DNA of 64,000 bases from Setaria digitata (GCA_003640385.1 RCAB01000011.1:124001-188000); one strand, 5' to 3'; positions 28,401 through 42,517 are shown, counted from the first letter of the stretch. Notes: generated by a model not told the origin, from the letters alone. Translations and numbers: made by a program.

Positions 28401-30289
28401 GATGAAACTTAGTTGGACAATACTGTAACAAAGGTCATGCCTTTTGCCTTTTGGAGAGTCAGTCTGTGAACTTTCCGCTGCTGATGTAAATTAAGATTCT
28501 TGTAAAAATCTTGCTAGAGTCTTGCTACCTTCTAATGATTATCGGCATAGTCTGTTTGGTAGAATGGATAAAGAAACAACAAGCTGTAGTAATATTCCAT
28601 AATAGCGATTTTTTCGGCTGTCGTTTTTCGGCTTTCCTCCTCAGTTTCTGCTTTTCATTTCTAAAATGGCTGTGAATATCTAATACAGTCCTGTACCAGC
28701 ATTTTCCTAAAATTGAAATGAAACGGGGAGAAAAAATGATTCAAGATCTTAAATGAATGAATCAGCAGCGAATGGGACAATTTAGCTGTACATTTGAACA
28801 ATTTAGTTTTTTACTAGTAAAATGTAGTGTGAAATTATTTGTTGTTGCTTTCACTTTTCCATCAGAAGAGTGAAATATGTAACACAGCTCACTACTACTA
28901 CAATGTATTATCGCTATTTTTACTGCAAATCCAAGTTGAACTGCGCGACTGGTCGAGGGATTCTGATACAGTCACTTATTTATATTGATGTACAACTACT
29001 CCACAATTTTAATCCTTCACTTTTCAAGTTACCCTTTGGAAATTGAGGTCCAGTGTTCAAATGTATTTTGAGGAGTTTCCCTTAAGATCTTTGATGTGAA
29101 CTGATACTGTTTTCGCATCGATGTGGCAGTAGAGAAGCTATCGTTGGGAGCATACATATTCCAATGTGAAAGTGAGGTGTCAGTAGATTTGTTAAGTTAT
29201 TTCAAGCAAAGATCACGGCAAAGCTTTTCTGAGAGTAAAGGCTGACTTTTATGACGTGAAACAATATGCAGTGGGTACTCCTGTTTGGATGTCTGTAATC
29301 AAAAGTGATAAGAACAGATCTGTTAGGGTTGCGTTGTTTCTAAGCGCTAGTTAAGTAAAACTGTGATTGTCCTTTTTGTGGGTGGATCAGAACTTTAGTT
29401 TTACTTCTTCCATATTTTATTAAAGAAGGAAACAATAAGTTTGTCTGATCTTTCTGTACTTGCGAAGTTAGTTAGGTTTAATCCACAGACTCAATTACTG
29501 AGCTGTGATCATTTTTGACCTCAGTCGTAGCGTTTCCATGATGTAACTTGAATCAGATGTGCCCATTATTGTTAATGTCGCAAGTTTTTATGTTTTTAAA
29601 TTTATTCAAACTACCAGCACAGTCAAGAGTTCAGATTATAAGTGAAATCCTAGGTAGTTTTACCTTGCTCTTTTTTTGCTCTTCCTCTTTTAGCCCTTCA
29701 TTCCATAGAGTAATTATAACCGTATTCAGTGCTGTAGAAGAGTAGTCTTCTACAGTACAGTTCGGATATCAGAAGGGTAAATACTAATTTAGTGATCAGA
29801 TGAGAAATTTGCATACTTGATCCGCCACTGTGTACGGTACAGCGGGCTAGAAGAATGAGAGTAAAAACTGAAATCGTAAAAGATCTGTTTATTCATCTGT
29901 CTTTTGTTTTTACTTGTCTTTTTTATTATTAGTGTTGTTTTTTTGAAAAGAATGCATATAACAAACACATACAAACATACAGCTGACTGTATTGGTGATC
30001 CATCCGATGCATTTATTTGTTGGTCAATTCCGTCGTGGAGGGAAGAACTAAGGTGTAAGGGATGACCAGGGGAAACAAGGAGTGGAAAACACATGTTTTC
30101 CAGTGTAAAATGGATTCTGTATCGAATGGCGTCGAATTTGAAACATTTTTGAAACCACACATTGGCATTAAGTAGTCGAGATTCTGCTGCCATCAACTGT
30201 CTACTTTCTGCAGCCATGTTTTCAGACGGAACTACCAAATTCGTTTGAACGGCCAAAATGAAATAGGGTTGCCTAGTCTTAAGCACTGA

Positions 30290-30510
30290 TTAATTGCTGT
30301 CTACCGGCATACTGCAGATGCCACTTCCTGATAAAATTACATAATTGTTTTTTCTTAAATTTAGCACTTTAAGTTTAAAATATATACTGTGCAGATGATA
30401 CATGTACCGTCGCAACAGGAAACCCCATGAATATATGCCACCGAATACCACACAGGAAATGAAAACGGTTTGTTTCGAATCGGCAGTCTGTTGCTTAAAA
30501 CGTTTCTTCA
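30290..30510 (-). CDS. Candidate small membrane-protein gene, 3' exons only
   Basis: I do not recognise this product. On the minus strand an exon runs from 30510 to 30388. A 60-base intron (30387-30328, GTATAT...TTATCAG) follows in typical nematode style. A last exon (30327-30290) ends at TAA. Phase is 1 at the junction. The encoded piece has a basic start (KKRFKQQ), then a hydrophobic stretch (VFISCVVFGGIYSWGFLL) and a basic RRYMYHLHR segment, like a small single-pass organelle protein. The 5' exon with the start codon was not found: the acceptor at 30511 needs one upstream base. Downstream on the same strand a 165-codon frame (30286-29789) stays open. It is longer than chance predicts and could be a 3' UTR accident or a further coding part. 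AATAAA on this strand lies near 29890. Confidence 0.33.
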
Positions 30511-33500
30511 CTGCTCTTGTTGATAATTACGCCTAGAAGAAATGAATCTAAATGAAATTATTTGAAGTTCTATTTATTACATTAAACAGTATATGGTATG
30601 ATTATTGCATTCCTGTCGAACCATGCTAAAGAGTCACATCCTGGTGTCTAAGTAGTAGCAATTTTTTAATTCTGGATGGAGGTTGGAGCAGGGGTGCGTT
30701 AGTAGGAATTCATAAATCTAATCAACTTTTTATTTGCACAAGTTTATGAAGTTGTCGTCATCGTAATGAGAGGAAGTGAACTAATCCATTTCAAGAATAT
30801 CATTTAAAAATATCAAAAATATAATAAAATTAAAAAATACTGCAATGTCTCTGGAAATTTTCACTGTTTATGAGCTTCTTAAATGTTGCACTTACATAAT
30901 ATTCTTGATTATTGTGCTTTGAGACGTTATAAATTAATAGTAGGCCCAATTTTTCTACCTTCAAATACTTCACAATAACTTTCTTCATTCCTCTTCAACA
31001 GTAAAGTAATGAAACCTTTGAGTTTCTCTTTTCTGTTAGTTTGAAATTGTGGAAATCGCATCAAAATGTCATTTTTTTTTTCTTAAATAATATGCTCAAT
31101 GCGCACATATTTTGAACCAGTTGGGCATCAGTCAGTCCTTTCTATGTTGTAATGAAATATACTCTGAAAGAGAAATTTTATATTTCATTTTTTTATTATT
31201 GAAACAAATAATTTTTGCATACAGTAGTGATATTTATGTGTGGCTTTGTTTCCACAGGAAGAAATTCAGTAGTCCAGCGTAATTGCTTAACTATTACTCA
31301 ACAATATTAAATTCAATGAATTTTTTATCAGAAGTCTTTTCAAGCTATGAATTGAAACAGAAACAATTGACACTTGGTAACACTAATATGTGGAAAACTT
31401 TTAGAATTATTTCTTATGTCTCGTACATTCACTCATCGCTGCTTTTGTTTTGTCCTTCCTGTCACACATACCGGTAAACATGGATATTCTTTTTGAGTTT
31501 ATATGCTTTTTTTTTTTTGATCAAAATACGCCCCGAGAAGACGTAGTATTTTCCACTTAACAAATCGCGCTTTATTTTTCTAGATTCTAAAGGCTCTAGG
31601 TACTGTTTAATTTTAACGTTAAAATTTTTTGATTTCTGGCTCGATACGTCTTTCTACAAATTTCTACCAAGTATTTTAAGTATTAAATTCCGAAAAATAT
31701 AAGGAAAAAGTTTTTCTATCCACAGACTCAGTGACATTGGGTGGAAAAGATTGAATTGAGGAAATGTTTCCAATATGTGAAATGGGACCTAAGTTCATAG
31801 TTAGTATTTAAGTTTAATATTACTTTTATATTTTCTAGGAGAAAGAGTTACAATTTTAGCAAAAGGAATGCTTCGATAGTCCTGCTTTGCAATAGTGCTC
31901 CTTACTAGTGAAATAGAGAACTGAATTGTCCAGCAATAAGTTGCGAATGCATGCAGTATGCAAACAGGGCTCCTGTAATCTAGCCGTCAAGTAAGCTGGA
32001 CGCACTAATTGCGGGTGGTAGACAAGAGTAAAATGCTGCTTAGCAGGATAGTGGCAGGGGTTGGGTCCAAATTTTTAATGAAATGTTTGCTTGTGCTAGT
32101 GAAAAGCCAAAGTTTACATTTTTGTGAAATTTTTGTTGAATTTTGTTAGCGGTTGACGGGCTGGGAAATGCAGCGCATACATTTCTAGCTGCTTGGGTTG
32201 AGTGTTTACATTCTGTATATATTCATTCATTCAATTTGTAATCATTTTCGATTCCTCCCAGTTTATTTACTTTTCTTTCCCTTAAACTTTTTTGACGTTT
32301 GGTTTTTCATTCTTCTAGCAGCAGTGTTTTCTTAGGAAATTTTAAAAATTCGAATTCTTGATAATGCCAATTTTCAGTTTATTTGCAGCCCATGTATCTA
32401 TCTGTTTGTCTTCTCGAACATTTCACAAGTAAAGCCCGACGCTGGGAACCTTTTTTCTCAAAAATAATTTTTGGAATTTAAATTTTAAAAGCCATTTGTG
32501 TTTGTGCGTCTCTTGCACGTAATGAGATAAAAATTTCTGACGATTACTTGCAAATTCTTTTGCATGAGACCCAATTAAAAACAGCATTTTGTTGTTTGTT
32601 CGTAACGAGCTCGTATGCAACGGCTAGTGTGCTATATAACAGTCTTGAAGTGTTTGTTCAGTGAACTGATACTTCTTAGTTTAAGTTGTAAGAGTAATCG
32701 TGGTCCCAATTCGCATGTTGTTTGGTCCAGATTTTACAAGACTGATCTAATCGCACTTTGGAATACATTGCAGTTGACTTCAGTTTACCTTTGAAATCGC
32801 TTATGAAACATCATTATGACATTTACGTAAATCTAATGGATGCTTCATTCCTAATTGAATGGAAAAAAACGTAAATAATTCTTCACACTGGCGCACATGT
32901 GCATAAAACGCACAACAGATGCTCATAACTTTCGGAGAGATGAAGGCAAATGAGAAATTCTGCTGGGGCAAAATGACGAAACGTGAAATTTTGCTGATAA
33001 TTCAACCGGAAGGCAGAAAGTGTTTGGATTTTAAAAATGTTATAATTTCAAAGTAAATGGCATTAGGAGAATTTCATCGTTTCCGTAGTTTTGCATATAT
33101 ATACATATATATGTTTTGCATATATATTTATAATCTGTTGATAAACAATTAGATTTTGTTATCATTAAATTAATGAATTATATAAATTTTGGCAATTTTT
33201 GAAAATTATCGCTGGTGGACATGCACCGTTTTCCTTTCTACCATCTTTTCTTTCGAAGAGAAACAATTAGAAATTCGGAGTAGATTCTGTTCTTTTCCAA
33301 AGCTCAAATATTATGTTGCTTTTGGAAATTTGTTAAAGAACTGTTTATTCGTTTGTATTGAAAAAGTGCGGAATGCTGAAATTACGAACTGCTTAATTTC
33401 TCTTTTCCTAGATTAAGAAAATAGTTTAAATATTTCTGGCTATTTAAATTTTATGAGTTCAAAAATATTTTCTTTTCGAGGTGTTTATGTGAACAAAAGT

Positions 33501-34610
33501 TTCATGGTATTTCTCTTAAATATTTTGCCCTGTTCAAAAATGTGGGTGACATTTTTTGAATACTGAATTCCGCTTTATTGAATACCCTTTCATGGTCTTG
33601 TGATTGCTTATAACTGATCAGAAACATTTTAGATCAGCGATAAACGAGAGCTGCTGTCGATTGCTCAAAACATAATTTCTTTGTCATAATAGTGCCGCAA
33701 CTCTCTTATATTAGATGATACTAAAGTTCTGAAAAAATGGTTCCAAATTCAACACTGATAAGACGAAATCATGTCAAATATTCACTGCTTGTTCTTCTTT
33801 ACCCTTTTGCTTTCTCCATCTGATTAAGTGCATTCCATCAAGTGATTCAAATATTTCAGCAGAATGCTTGTGAAGAGAGCAGTGAAGAGGTAAGTTGCAT
33901 CTTGAAACACACAGGCGAGACTTTATGGTGCGTTTCATCAAGAAGATCAGAGCAAATCTCTGTCTTCAGGTGGACTGCATGGTATGAGATGGCAAATCAT
34001 AGTTACTGACTGCTTTCAGTTGATTTGCCACGGGTTAAAGTGGATGAGAATTGAGATAATATCCTAAAAAAAAAGTTTGCAGTGAATTCAGGTTGCGGAG
34101 ATGGAACAGAAACTGACTAATTTACGGGGACTTGAAAATTGATTTGTCGACTTAAGGTATCTATTAAATGTCGATTTAAGATAAATGTCTATTAGTAATA
34201 GGGCCAGTTGCTTAGGATAATTATATTATATACAGTTATTTCTCAGTTAATTTATAAATCAGCATTCGCTATTAAATACTGCACAGTCTGTTATCAGTAA
34301 TTTCGATAAATAGTAAGTGGGAGAGCATTTTTGGACATAAAAATTTGAAACAAGAACTTTGTTCCGTTTTATTGCTTGAGTTAGTGTGTTTGCTATTGAA
34401 TGAATGGATTAAAAAAGTGTTTCATGACGAATGGAACGAAATAAAATCAGCAAAATTTATGAGGTTGCTTTACTGTTTCTTGTTAAAATATTTTGAAAAG
34501 ATTTCAACATACCAATATAAAAAGCTTCCTTTTTTTCAGTTAAAAAAAAAACTTAAAATTGCTCGTATTGAGACAGTTTTTGAAATGGAATTTCGTGATG
34601 TCTGTTGAGA

Positions 34611-34786
34611 TGGCGATAATGGTGGTAAAATGATAATAATGATGGATGGTGATGTTGGTGATTGTTTGAAAAATGATGGTGGGTGATAATGATAATGATA
34701 GTGATAGTGATGATGAGATGATGAATTATTATAATGATGGTGATAGTGATGGATGATGGTGATGATGATGGTGGCAATGTGATAAC
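34611..34786. repeat. GAT/GATGGT-rich low-complexity tract
   Basis: Irregular GAT, GATGGT and GATAAT triplets run for about 175 bases. The minus-strand open frame through it (Ile/Thr/His-rich) is a repeat artefact. Confidence 0.92.
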
Positions 34787-37601
34787 ATTATTCAATCTTT
34801 TCTCTTTTCAAGCAGCTGCTTTTTGATTTTGCGCAATGATTTCGCGCAAAAATTTTCCCAATTTCTCTACTTTGTGCTTGAATATCGATTCTTTCTTGCC
34901 TGACAGTAATTGTCAGCGCTTTAAAACAATTTGAAACTCTTTTTTAATAAAAAAAAAAACGAGAAATTCTTGTTGATCTGTACATTTACAGTTAAGTTGT
35001 AACAGTCAGTGGAGAAAGATCTGACTCCTTCCAGTACCTCATTCCATTTAGTTTGATTTTGAGTACTTCCAGTAAAAGTAAAATTTTGACTTTGATTCCT
35101 TTTCAGTTAGAGACTATGAAAATGTAGTTCTTTAACAACCTTCTGAATTTTTCAAGTCCCATCCCATAAATATTTTTTACTTATCAAAGTCCCAATTTTA
35201 TTCATTGGACTGATTTACCTAAACAGCATGTAATCTCTCGTGAGGTTTCAATCTTCCTGCAGAAAAGTTTCGGTAGTGAAAGTTTTCATCTTTTCAAATT
35301 TAGAGTTCATTTGGAGTCTCATGATTATGCACATATTTTTATTATTCTCACTAAATTTTCCTTTTTACCGTATTGCGACAGTTTTCATCGTTTGGAATAT
35401 TTGGTCGGAAATTAAAATTAACGAAACGTATTGTTAGACCTGGAAATATGATCAAGGTTTCCGTTAAATCACCAAATGCATAGGTATGTGTATAGAATAT
35501 ATTCCGGTGTTTCGCATTTATTTCACTGGAAATAACAAAAAAAAAAAAAAAAATTTCTCTTTTCAGCTATAATCGGCGATAGTAGAAATTAGCCTATGAT
35601 TTTAGGCTTAATTGATGTTGTTTGTGATTTCTGAACTTTTGGGTGAGTTATTGCGATTTCTGGATCTATAAGCTGTAGAAATTGAGTTACAGTAATATGC
35701 GAAGTCAGGCAGTGTTTTATTATGGCCAATCAAATTTATCGGTGAATTCAGAAGTCAGGAAATGTTGAGGTTAGAAAGATGGAAATATAATTAAAAGGTT
35801 TTGTGTGCGTAAAGTGCCTCCTTCGGAAGCTGTTGGAAATTTGTGTTTGTCTGTCCAGATGTGATTTGTTCATTCATATATATATGACAATTTATGCTAC
35901 CGAACAGCGCAACAGTCAGTTTTTTTCCCGACAAATCAGCAATTATCGACAAATTGTAAATTTTGATAATTTCTCCTTTTGTTTTAAACTATTGCACTGG
36001 AACTGAACTGTGATGAGATCTGGAAGATCGAAAACAAATGGACAGACGGAGTGGTATTAAACGACTAAAGAATAGAATGAATGGATGAGGTAGAGAGGTA
36101 TAAACAGAAGATTGCGTATTTGAAACATGTGGACAAACAGGACTCAGTATTGAAGAGTAGAGGGTGCACTACCTGTAACATGGTAGAAGTAGACAGGTAA
36201 GCCAGGCTGACAGTTGTGGTTTTTGTTTGACTCACACTATTTTTCACAGTAGCGGGTAAGGCCGCTATATGCCACTCAATTAGAACATTCCGGTTGCTGT
36301 GAGGTGAGAACATCAATCATACCTGTCGTCCCTCATTTGATGTATATTATTTTGTAAAATTTTGGAAACATTTAGGAGTCGTCAATAACAACACAACAGC
36401 AGTTCAGTTAACACCCATTTTCGCTGCTTTTTTTTATTCTCTTCAATAATTACCATTTTATCTTTTTGTAATTTACGGAAGAGACATGGGAATTCGAAAA
36501 GTTTTTCACGCTTTGTCGATTCGTTTGCAATAAATTCAATAAAACTTTCAAATTCCATCTAATAACTCTGATATTTCAATACGCTACCATTATTAAAAGT
36601 GATCACTGTAATTAGGAAAAGGCATTTTTGTCTATTTATTAAGAGGGGGAAAAAATATTGAAGGGTATATGAGCTTTTAAAAAGCGGTCTCTCTATTAGC
36701 TGACTACGTCATACTTGGAATAGAGCTCGGGTTTCTTTCTCTTCTAACTATAACAAATCTTAGACCAGTACGGGGTTTTCTATTTCATTTAAGTCTACAA
36801 GTATTTAATATAGTAAAAGAAATAGAACAAGACTACAAGCAATGATATGAGATGCAACGCTTGATATAACAGCAGAGAGTGGTTAACCAAAAGGTTTTAG
36901 AAATTCAGATCCGGAGCTGTTTAACTTTAGACAATTGATGTACTGAAAAACTCAGAAAAGCCATGAGCATCATGATAAGCCGTTGATAAATGCAGTATTC
37001 TCCGTGGAACTGTTGGCTTTGCGTAGTTATGTTTCAGAAGTGCATTGAATGCGCACTGGTTGATTTTTGAGATCTCAATTTTCATTTCTAATTGATATCA
37101 TCACTTTATCATTTTATCTAACTTGAACTGCATAAGGCGATGAGCTTCTTTATTATTTCAACTAAGTATAAAAATTTTAATTCGTTTGCACCCGCTATAA
37201 ATGAGTCATGACTTTTGAACTTGAAAGTCGTTAATGAAATTGATGAAAGTGAATGAAAATTTCGTTACCGGTCAGTGCCATCCTTTGTGTCTGTTAATTG
37301 TTATCACTACTGCTTGTGGTTGCTGCTGTCGCTGCTGTAATGCCATTGCGAAATTATAAGGTAGAAACTATATGTGAATTATAAAGTAGAATACATAGAT
37401 GTGTTGGTGAACAAAGTTTTCAATTTTGAGATGAAATAATTTTTCAAGTTTTGCTTCGTCCACAACCAGCCGCTACCAGCATCATCATAGATCCTCGTCC
37501 CCTTCCAGTCAAACATTATCATTTCTCCTTTCGAATTTAATAACTATCTTCGATCTTCATGTAATTTTACTTGAATTAATACCACTTTACTTATCACACT
37601 A

Positions 37602-37650
37602 TTACTACTGCTACTGCTACTACTGTCGCTACTACACTACTACTGCTGCA
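37602..37650. repeat. TAC/TGC trinucleotide repeat
   Basis: Imperfect ACT/ACTGCT triplets. Confidence 0.8.
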
Positions 37651-38668
37651 CACGTAGGAGCAGGCAGGGGCATTCTATTATTCTGTTCTGTTCCTTGTCT
37701 AATGTGCTGATGATAATTTGATGATTTTCTTTTGCGAATTTCTAATAAATCATATTTCATACCAAATCATTCATTCATTTAATTTAATCCTGTTCAAAAT
37801 CAGGATTGCATCTCGTCACCCTGAGCACCTCTTCCCACTTTCATCCACCTGTACTCCTACCCAGTCCAGTCACTTCGAACTTCATTTCTTTCTCTCATTG
37901 TTTTTAAAAAGCTCTCTTGGGATGATTGTTGCAAGTTCGCGTTCAGCCTTTCTACTGATAACTCCTTTCCGCTGTGGAAACTTTTTGACTTAGAAAACTT
38001 TTAACAGCAAGGTATAAATTCCCTTTCTTTGATCTTCCTTTAAATTCCCAGCTTGCCATTGGATCTTGCCATTAACTTTTCCTGCGATAAACAATATTGC
38101 CTTTCCAACACTTTGTCTTTCTGAAATTTTGCAGTGGCAGAAATTTTATGACGCCTAATACCTCGAAGTATCTGTACAGTACTGTAACTTACGATTTGGA
38201 TTTGTCAAAGAGCTTACTTAGTCAAAATTTAATCCTAAATAGCATTTACTTCTTTATCCCAATAAAGCAGTAGCCTGAAAAACACTTTAGCCCTCTTCCT
38301 TTGTCATTTTTTATTTGTCCCCGTCACTTTCCATTGGAATAAATTGCAATTAGTAATTTTACATCACCCACAGTTATTAGTTAAAAAGGCATTAATTCAC
38401 TAGAAACAAAAGCTTCAGTAAGATAATTGTTGAAATAGTTGAAAAAGAATGTTTAAAAAACTAGTTACAAACCTGTGCTTTTTTAGTTTTTTGCAAACTA
38501 AATAAAATGCGAAATTTTCAAATAATATATGACTGTGTGTATTTTCCAGTTTTTTTTCCTACTGAGCAATTGGAGGGACAGTAGAATAATATATATTTGC
38601 ATTTGTTGAGACTAGACAAAACTTGCTTAAAGATGACTGAAATGAGGACACCAATTTTTATTCGCTTT

Positions 38669-38689
38669 TATATATATATATATATATAT
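38669..38689. repeat. (TA)n microsatellite
   Basis: Uninterrupted TA run of about ten units in intergenic sequence. Confidence 0.9.
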
Positions 38690-41600
38690 GTGCCAAGTTT
38701 TGATTTTCTGAATTTAAATAGAGCGTCCGGATTTATTTCGAAAATTTTGAATATTTTCTGATCGATTCTTAGGCTTTATTCGCTTCAAACAGCTTGCAAC
38801 ACATTCTGCTTTTTTTTAAAATCTTTCCATTCAACCTAAATTGTTTTAATAGTTCTTTTTACAATACTTGCTGTTTCGTAGCATATAAACCTCTAGAAAT
38901 GAGCCTTTCCTTCCTGCATTTTGGAAATAATGAATGGGAATATGTAAGGAAAGCATTGAGACAGACGACTGTCCATCAACAATTATTTCAAAATCAAGTG
39001 CAAAATTATTGGCGCGCAATTTTCACTTAAAAAGAGTTTCCGCAATTAATTTAGCCGATCAAAATCCATGTTGTGCTCAGTTCAGTTCAGCTTTTCCAGG
39101 TCGCAATAATTTTAAATCAGCAGCATTTCAGCACCAACTTCATATTCCAGTAGCAGTTTCATTCGCCTGCTCGAACAAAATTTTTAATTATTTACATTAC
39201 TCAAGTGACTGTACGCATGGGACTTTGCATATGCATGCATCTCTGTGTCTATATATGTAGAGAAACATATTCATCAGTATTTCTCCCTCTCCCTTGTCCC
39301 GGATGCTCTGGTACCGCTTTGCACTGCTTGTGCTACTAAGAGTTTCCGAGGAAAAGCTCCGGTAGTTTACAACATGGCCGTTTTGAAAGTAACTGAATTT
39401 CTCAACTCTTTCTGAAAACTGATGGCGAGTACCAGATTCTGATTCCATCCTCTCTGAAATCCGTACAAATTCTTAAACGAATTTTACTTCTTATTTTTAT
39501 GTTTTGTGATGAAAATCCATTTACAAATCAATCTGAAAAGATATAAAATTCTCTGAAACTTCGAAATGACATATAATGATACATATATTTCTTGCCACTG
39601 GTTATGGGGATCTCTCCTTCAAGTTGGCATCTACTTGTATTGGTAATTGTGACAGAAGACAGGTAGGATTGTTTTTTGAGCTGGCGCAAACCGCCTCACA
39701 CTTAAGTCTGTTTTCACCAGCACTACTCTGAATCAGATTTTTCCTCCGTGTCGAGGTAACAAAGAATTAAATTTGCTTCTGAATCTGATTGACGGGATAG
39801 CTGTCTGCTCTCGACCTCGACACTTCTTTTTGCATTTCACACAGATATTCTCGAAGATGAGCGGATTCTATGACAGTAATATGATGTCTGTGAATGATCT
39901 ACGCGGGAAAAATTCCCTACAGATGACATAATTAGTATCTCCCACTTATCATCGATGAATCGTTACTGTCTTCTTCGTCTGCTTCGTTGAATTACGTTTG
40001 ATTTTTTGTTTTCAAGAAAGGGTGTTTTATGCATTTTACTGCAATATTCTACTTCCATCAAGCGTTCCAACTTTAATTCTTGTCTGCAAAACGTGGAAAT
40101 GTGAAGCGCTTCCCTAGAAATGCGTTAAATTATTCAGGTCAGTCAAGTTGGGAAATGAAAAATCGAATTTAAAATCGATTTCGAAACCTGGAATGGTGGA
40201 GTGGTGAAATCTTTCAAAAAGGCATGAAATTTGTTAACATCTGAAATGAAGGAAGAGATCGATCATCGCCATTCCGATATCCCAACCATTCCATTCCATA
40301 CTTGCCAAAATTGATGCATTCAAGACAAAGTGACTGTAATTGAAGGAAGACTTAAAAGATTTGCGAGTAGTGTACGTGTCTCGCATTAGCAGATGGAACG
40401 ACCTTAGCTAGTGAACTAGAGCTTATGCAAATTTAAATGTTTAGAATTTATAAGTGAGTTTTGACTTGCTTTTTTCGAGAGTAATCGCCAGAAAGCAATA
40501 CTACATTCAGTCCTGCTTCTCTTCTCTCTTTCTTTCTCCCTCCCTCTCCCTCTCCTAAGAGTACATGCTACGCTTTGTGGCAAAAAATTTTTTTCCCTGT
40601 AGTAAATGCATTTTTTCTCAGTGCTTTTCTATTCCTCATTATACCGTTTTTACCCCGTAGAAAGAAACGAAATTCTATGAATCGCACTAGAATTTATGCT
40701 CCTTAATAGAATTTTTTTAAAAATTAACTTGTAAAGAAGGTGGTGGTGTGGAGGAGAGGGAAGTCGAACGGACATTAAGAGAAGGGAGGCATGCATCCTG
40801 AATGAATAATTTTACCAGCACTTGCTACCAGCCATTTTTTATTAATTTCACTCCTATCGTCATATTCAAATCGTTTTCATTTCCATTTTCAACCATAAAT
40901 CGAGCAGTTTACACTGAATTAATGATTTTGTGCCCTGTACCCCGTGTCGTCGCCGCTGTTAATCTTCATTAATATTCTGAATTCATTCAACAAATTTGTT
41001 AAATTTTATCATTTCTTTCAGGGTTGTGCCCCGAATCAACAGTAACCGAGCCTTTTTCTGGAGCTTTTGAGGTAAATATTATTGCTTGAATGATGCAAAA
41101 AAGTCCGAAGAATGTTGGTGGACTTCAGTCCCTATCACGTTCATATAAATCCTCATTTTATTTTTAACTCGCCTCAAATCTACTGTTTTTGTTATCGGCT
41201 CTAACTGAATCGCTTGTTTCCAGTCAGGACAGCGTTTTAATTTAATTCTCTCATTACAACTTAATCCAGCATAAAATTTATCTACCGGTGGAGAAGGTAG
41301 CTAGTTAGGTTTGACAGCAGTTTTGGCGAACGGAAGACGCTTTTCATCTGTTGCCTTGAAATTTAAAAAGTTCAAATGATTGAAACCTGTTTTGCCGGTT
41401 TATTTAAATCCTTTGCTTGTTTAGATGAAATGAATCGCGATGCTTCATTAGTACTTGACCTTTGCCTCTTTCATACCTCTACCTCTTCCGGTTCCAGCTT
41501 TGCAGAGAAATATGTGTATAGAAATTGAAGAGTTGGTGAAATATTAATTGGTTCTATTTCAATTCTTGAATGGTGGAATTTAAATTCTTCAGTTTCCCAA

Positions 41601-42425
41601 CCTTTTGAGAGGCGGCAATCCTTTTTACTACCATCTTATGAGGTGCGTCCACGCTTTTTCTTCGCAGCTTTCCTGATTGGTCCATACAGGCAGCGAGCCT
41701 CGTAGCTCATTCCTTCCTTCTTTTGAATGCTTCAAACGTTGGTCGAGTTGAAGGAGTCAGACACTGACCTCAGATCAGGCCACACAGCTCCATGTTCAGC
41801 AATCTCTCGGCAGATGGATGTGCGTGCAATATATGAGTATGAGAGGGTGTGGAATGGATGCTACGTGCAGATGTGTTTAACTGAAATACGCACGTAATTT
41901 GGTAAGTTGAGGGTGGTGGTGAGGTGTTCCATTCTCTCGGGACTGCCATCGGGAGTTTGTGGAGAGCACTGAGAGATGGTAACGTTCCGGCTTACTTTCC
42001 GGGAGAATCCGGAGGGTTTTCTGGCATTTCTCAGTTCTGTCCAGTTCGTCTCGCGTGCCTACTTGTAATCTTTACTTTCTCGTTTCTTCCGAGAACATTT
42101 CCCATTCCCTCCTGCTCAGTCTCGATGCTGAAACTGAACTAAGTCCGTATCCCGGATGGAATAAGCGCGATTTTGAGGTGGAGGAATGCATTCTATGTTG
42201 GAAGCAGTGCAATATGAACGTTCTGGTACAATTGTGAGAAAACGTTAACTGGGGCGGAGTGTCCACAGGCTTTTAGGTGACTTGATGCAAGCATACGGCA
42301 TTCTGCTTGTAGACTATAAATTATGAGAGGTAAGGCACAGGTGTTTGTGTCGGTATGGCCAGCTGGAGGATGGATGCTGACCACTTAGTGCAATGTATTT
42401 ACTCCATCTCGAGTTCCTTTTTCAG

Positions 42426-42517
42426 GAACTTTCTCGCATCGCTTTTCATTGCTGGTTTCGGTCGAGGAACATACAACTGAAAACATCGAGCGCCCATACA
42501 GCGACACATTTCTACTG
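42426..42517 (+). other. Candidate 5' UTR exon of the zinc-finger gene
   Basis: A 92-base segment lies between a strong acceptor (CCTTTTTCAG) and a donor (GTAACT), 100 bases before the acceptor of the first coding exon (TTGCAG at 42611-42616). Joining it to 42617 meets an in-frame stop before the ATG cluster at 42631, so it would be untranslated. Position and splice signals are the only evidence. Confidence 0.35.

Larger units (their letters stand above)
8319..30289. other. Gene-poor tract with simple repeats
   Basis: No gene could be supported on either strand. The tract contains the TG, AT, CCCACA and 37-40 bp repeats listed separately, one undetermined base (N at 20412), and slightly GC-richer islands near 13250-13400, 14930-15460, 17400-17600 and 22300-22800. 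These islands hold short open frames next to splice-like signals but no recognisable domain. The longest frame, 143 codons at 23298-23729, is T-rich over its first half, which lowers stop density. An exon-like piece begins after a TTTCAG at about 23525. Confidence 0.5.
30511..42425. other. Gene-poor tract upstream of the zinc-finger gene
   Basis: No gene is supported. It contains a GAT-rich tract, TAC/TGC triplets, a TA microsatellite and a CT-rich stretch near 40500-40560. The last kilobase is less AT-rich and probably carries promoter and 5' UTR material of the zinc-finger gene. A 50-base exon-like piece (41022-41071) lies between TTTCTTTCAG and GTAAAT. The 108-codon plus frame at 38934-39260 and the minus frame at 39448-39197 look protein-like but lack further support. 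Confidence 0.5.

Noticed and set aside
34553..34795. Ile/Thr/His-rich minus-strand open frame
   Set aside because: Artefact of the GAT-rich tract.
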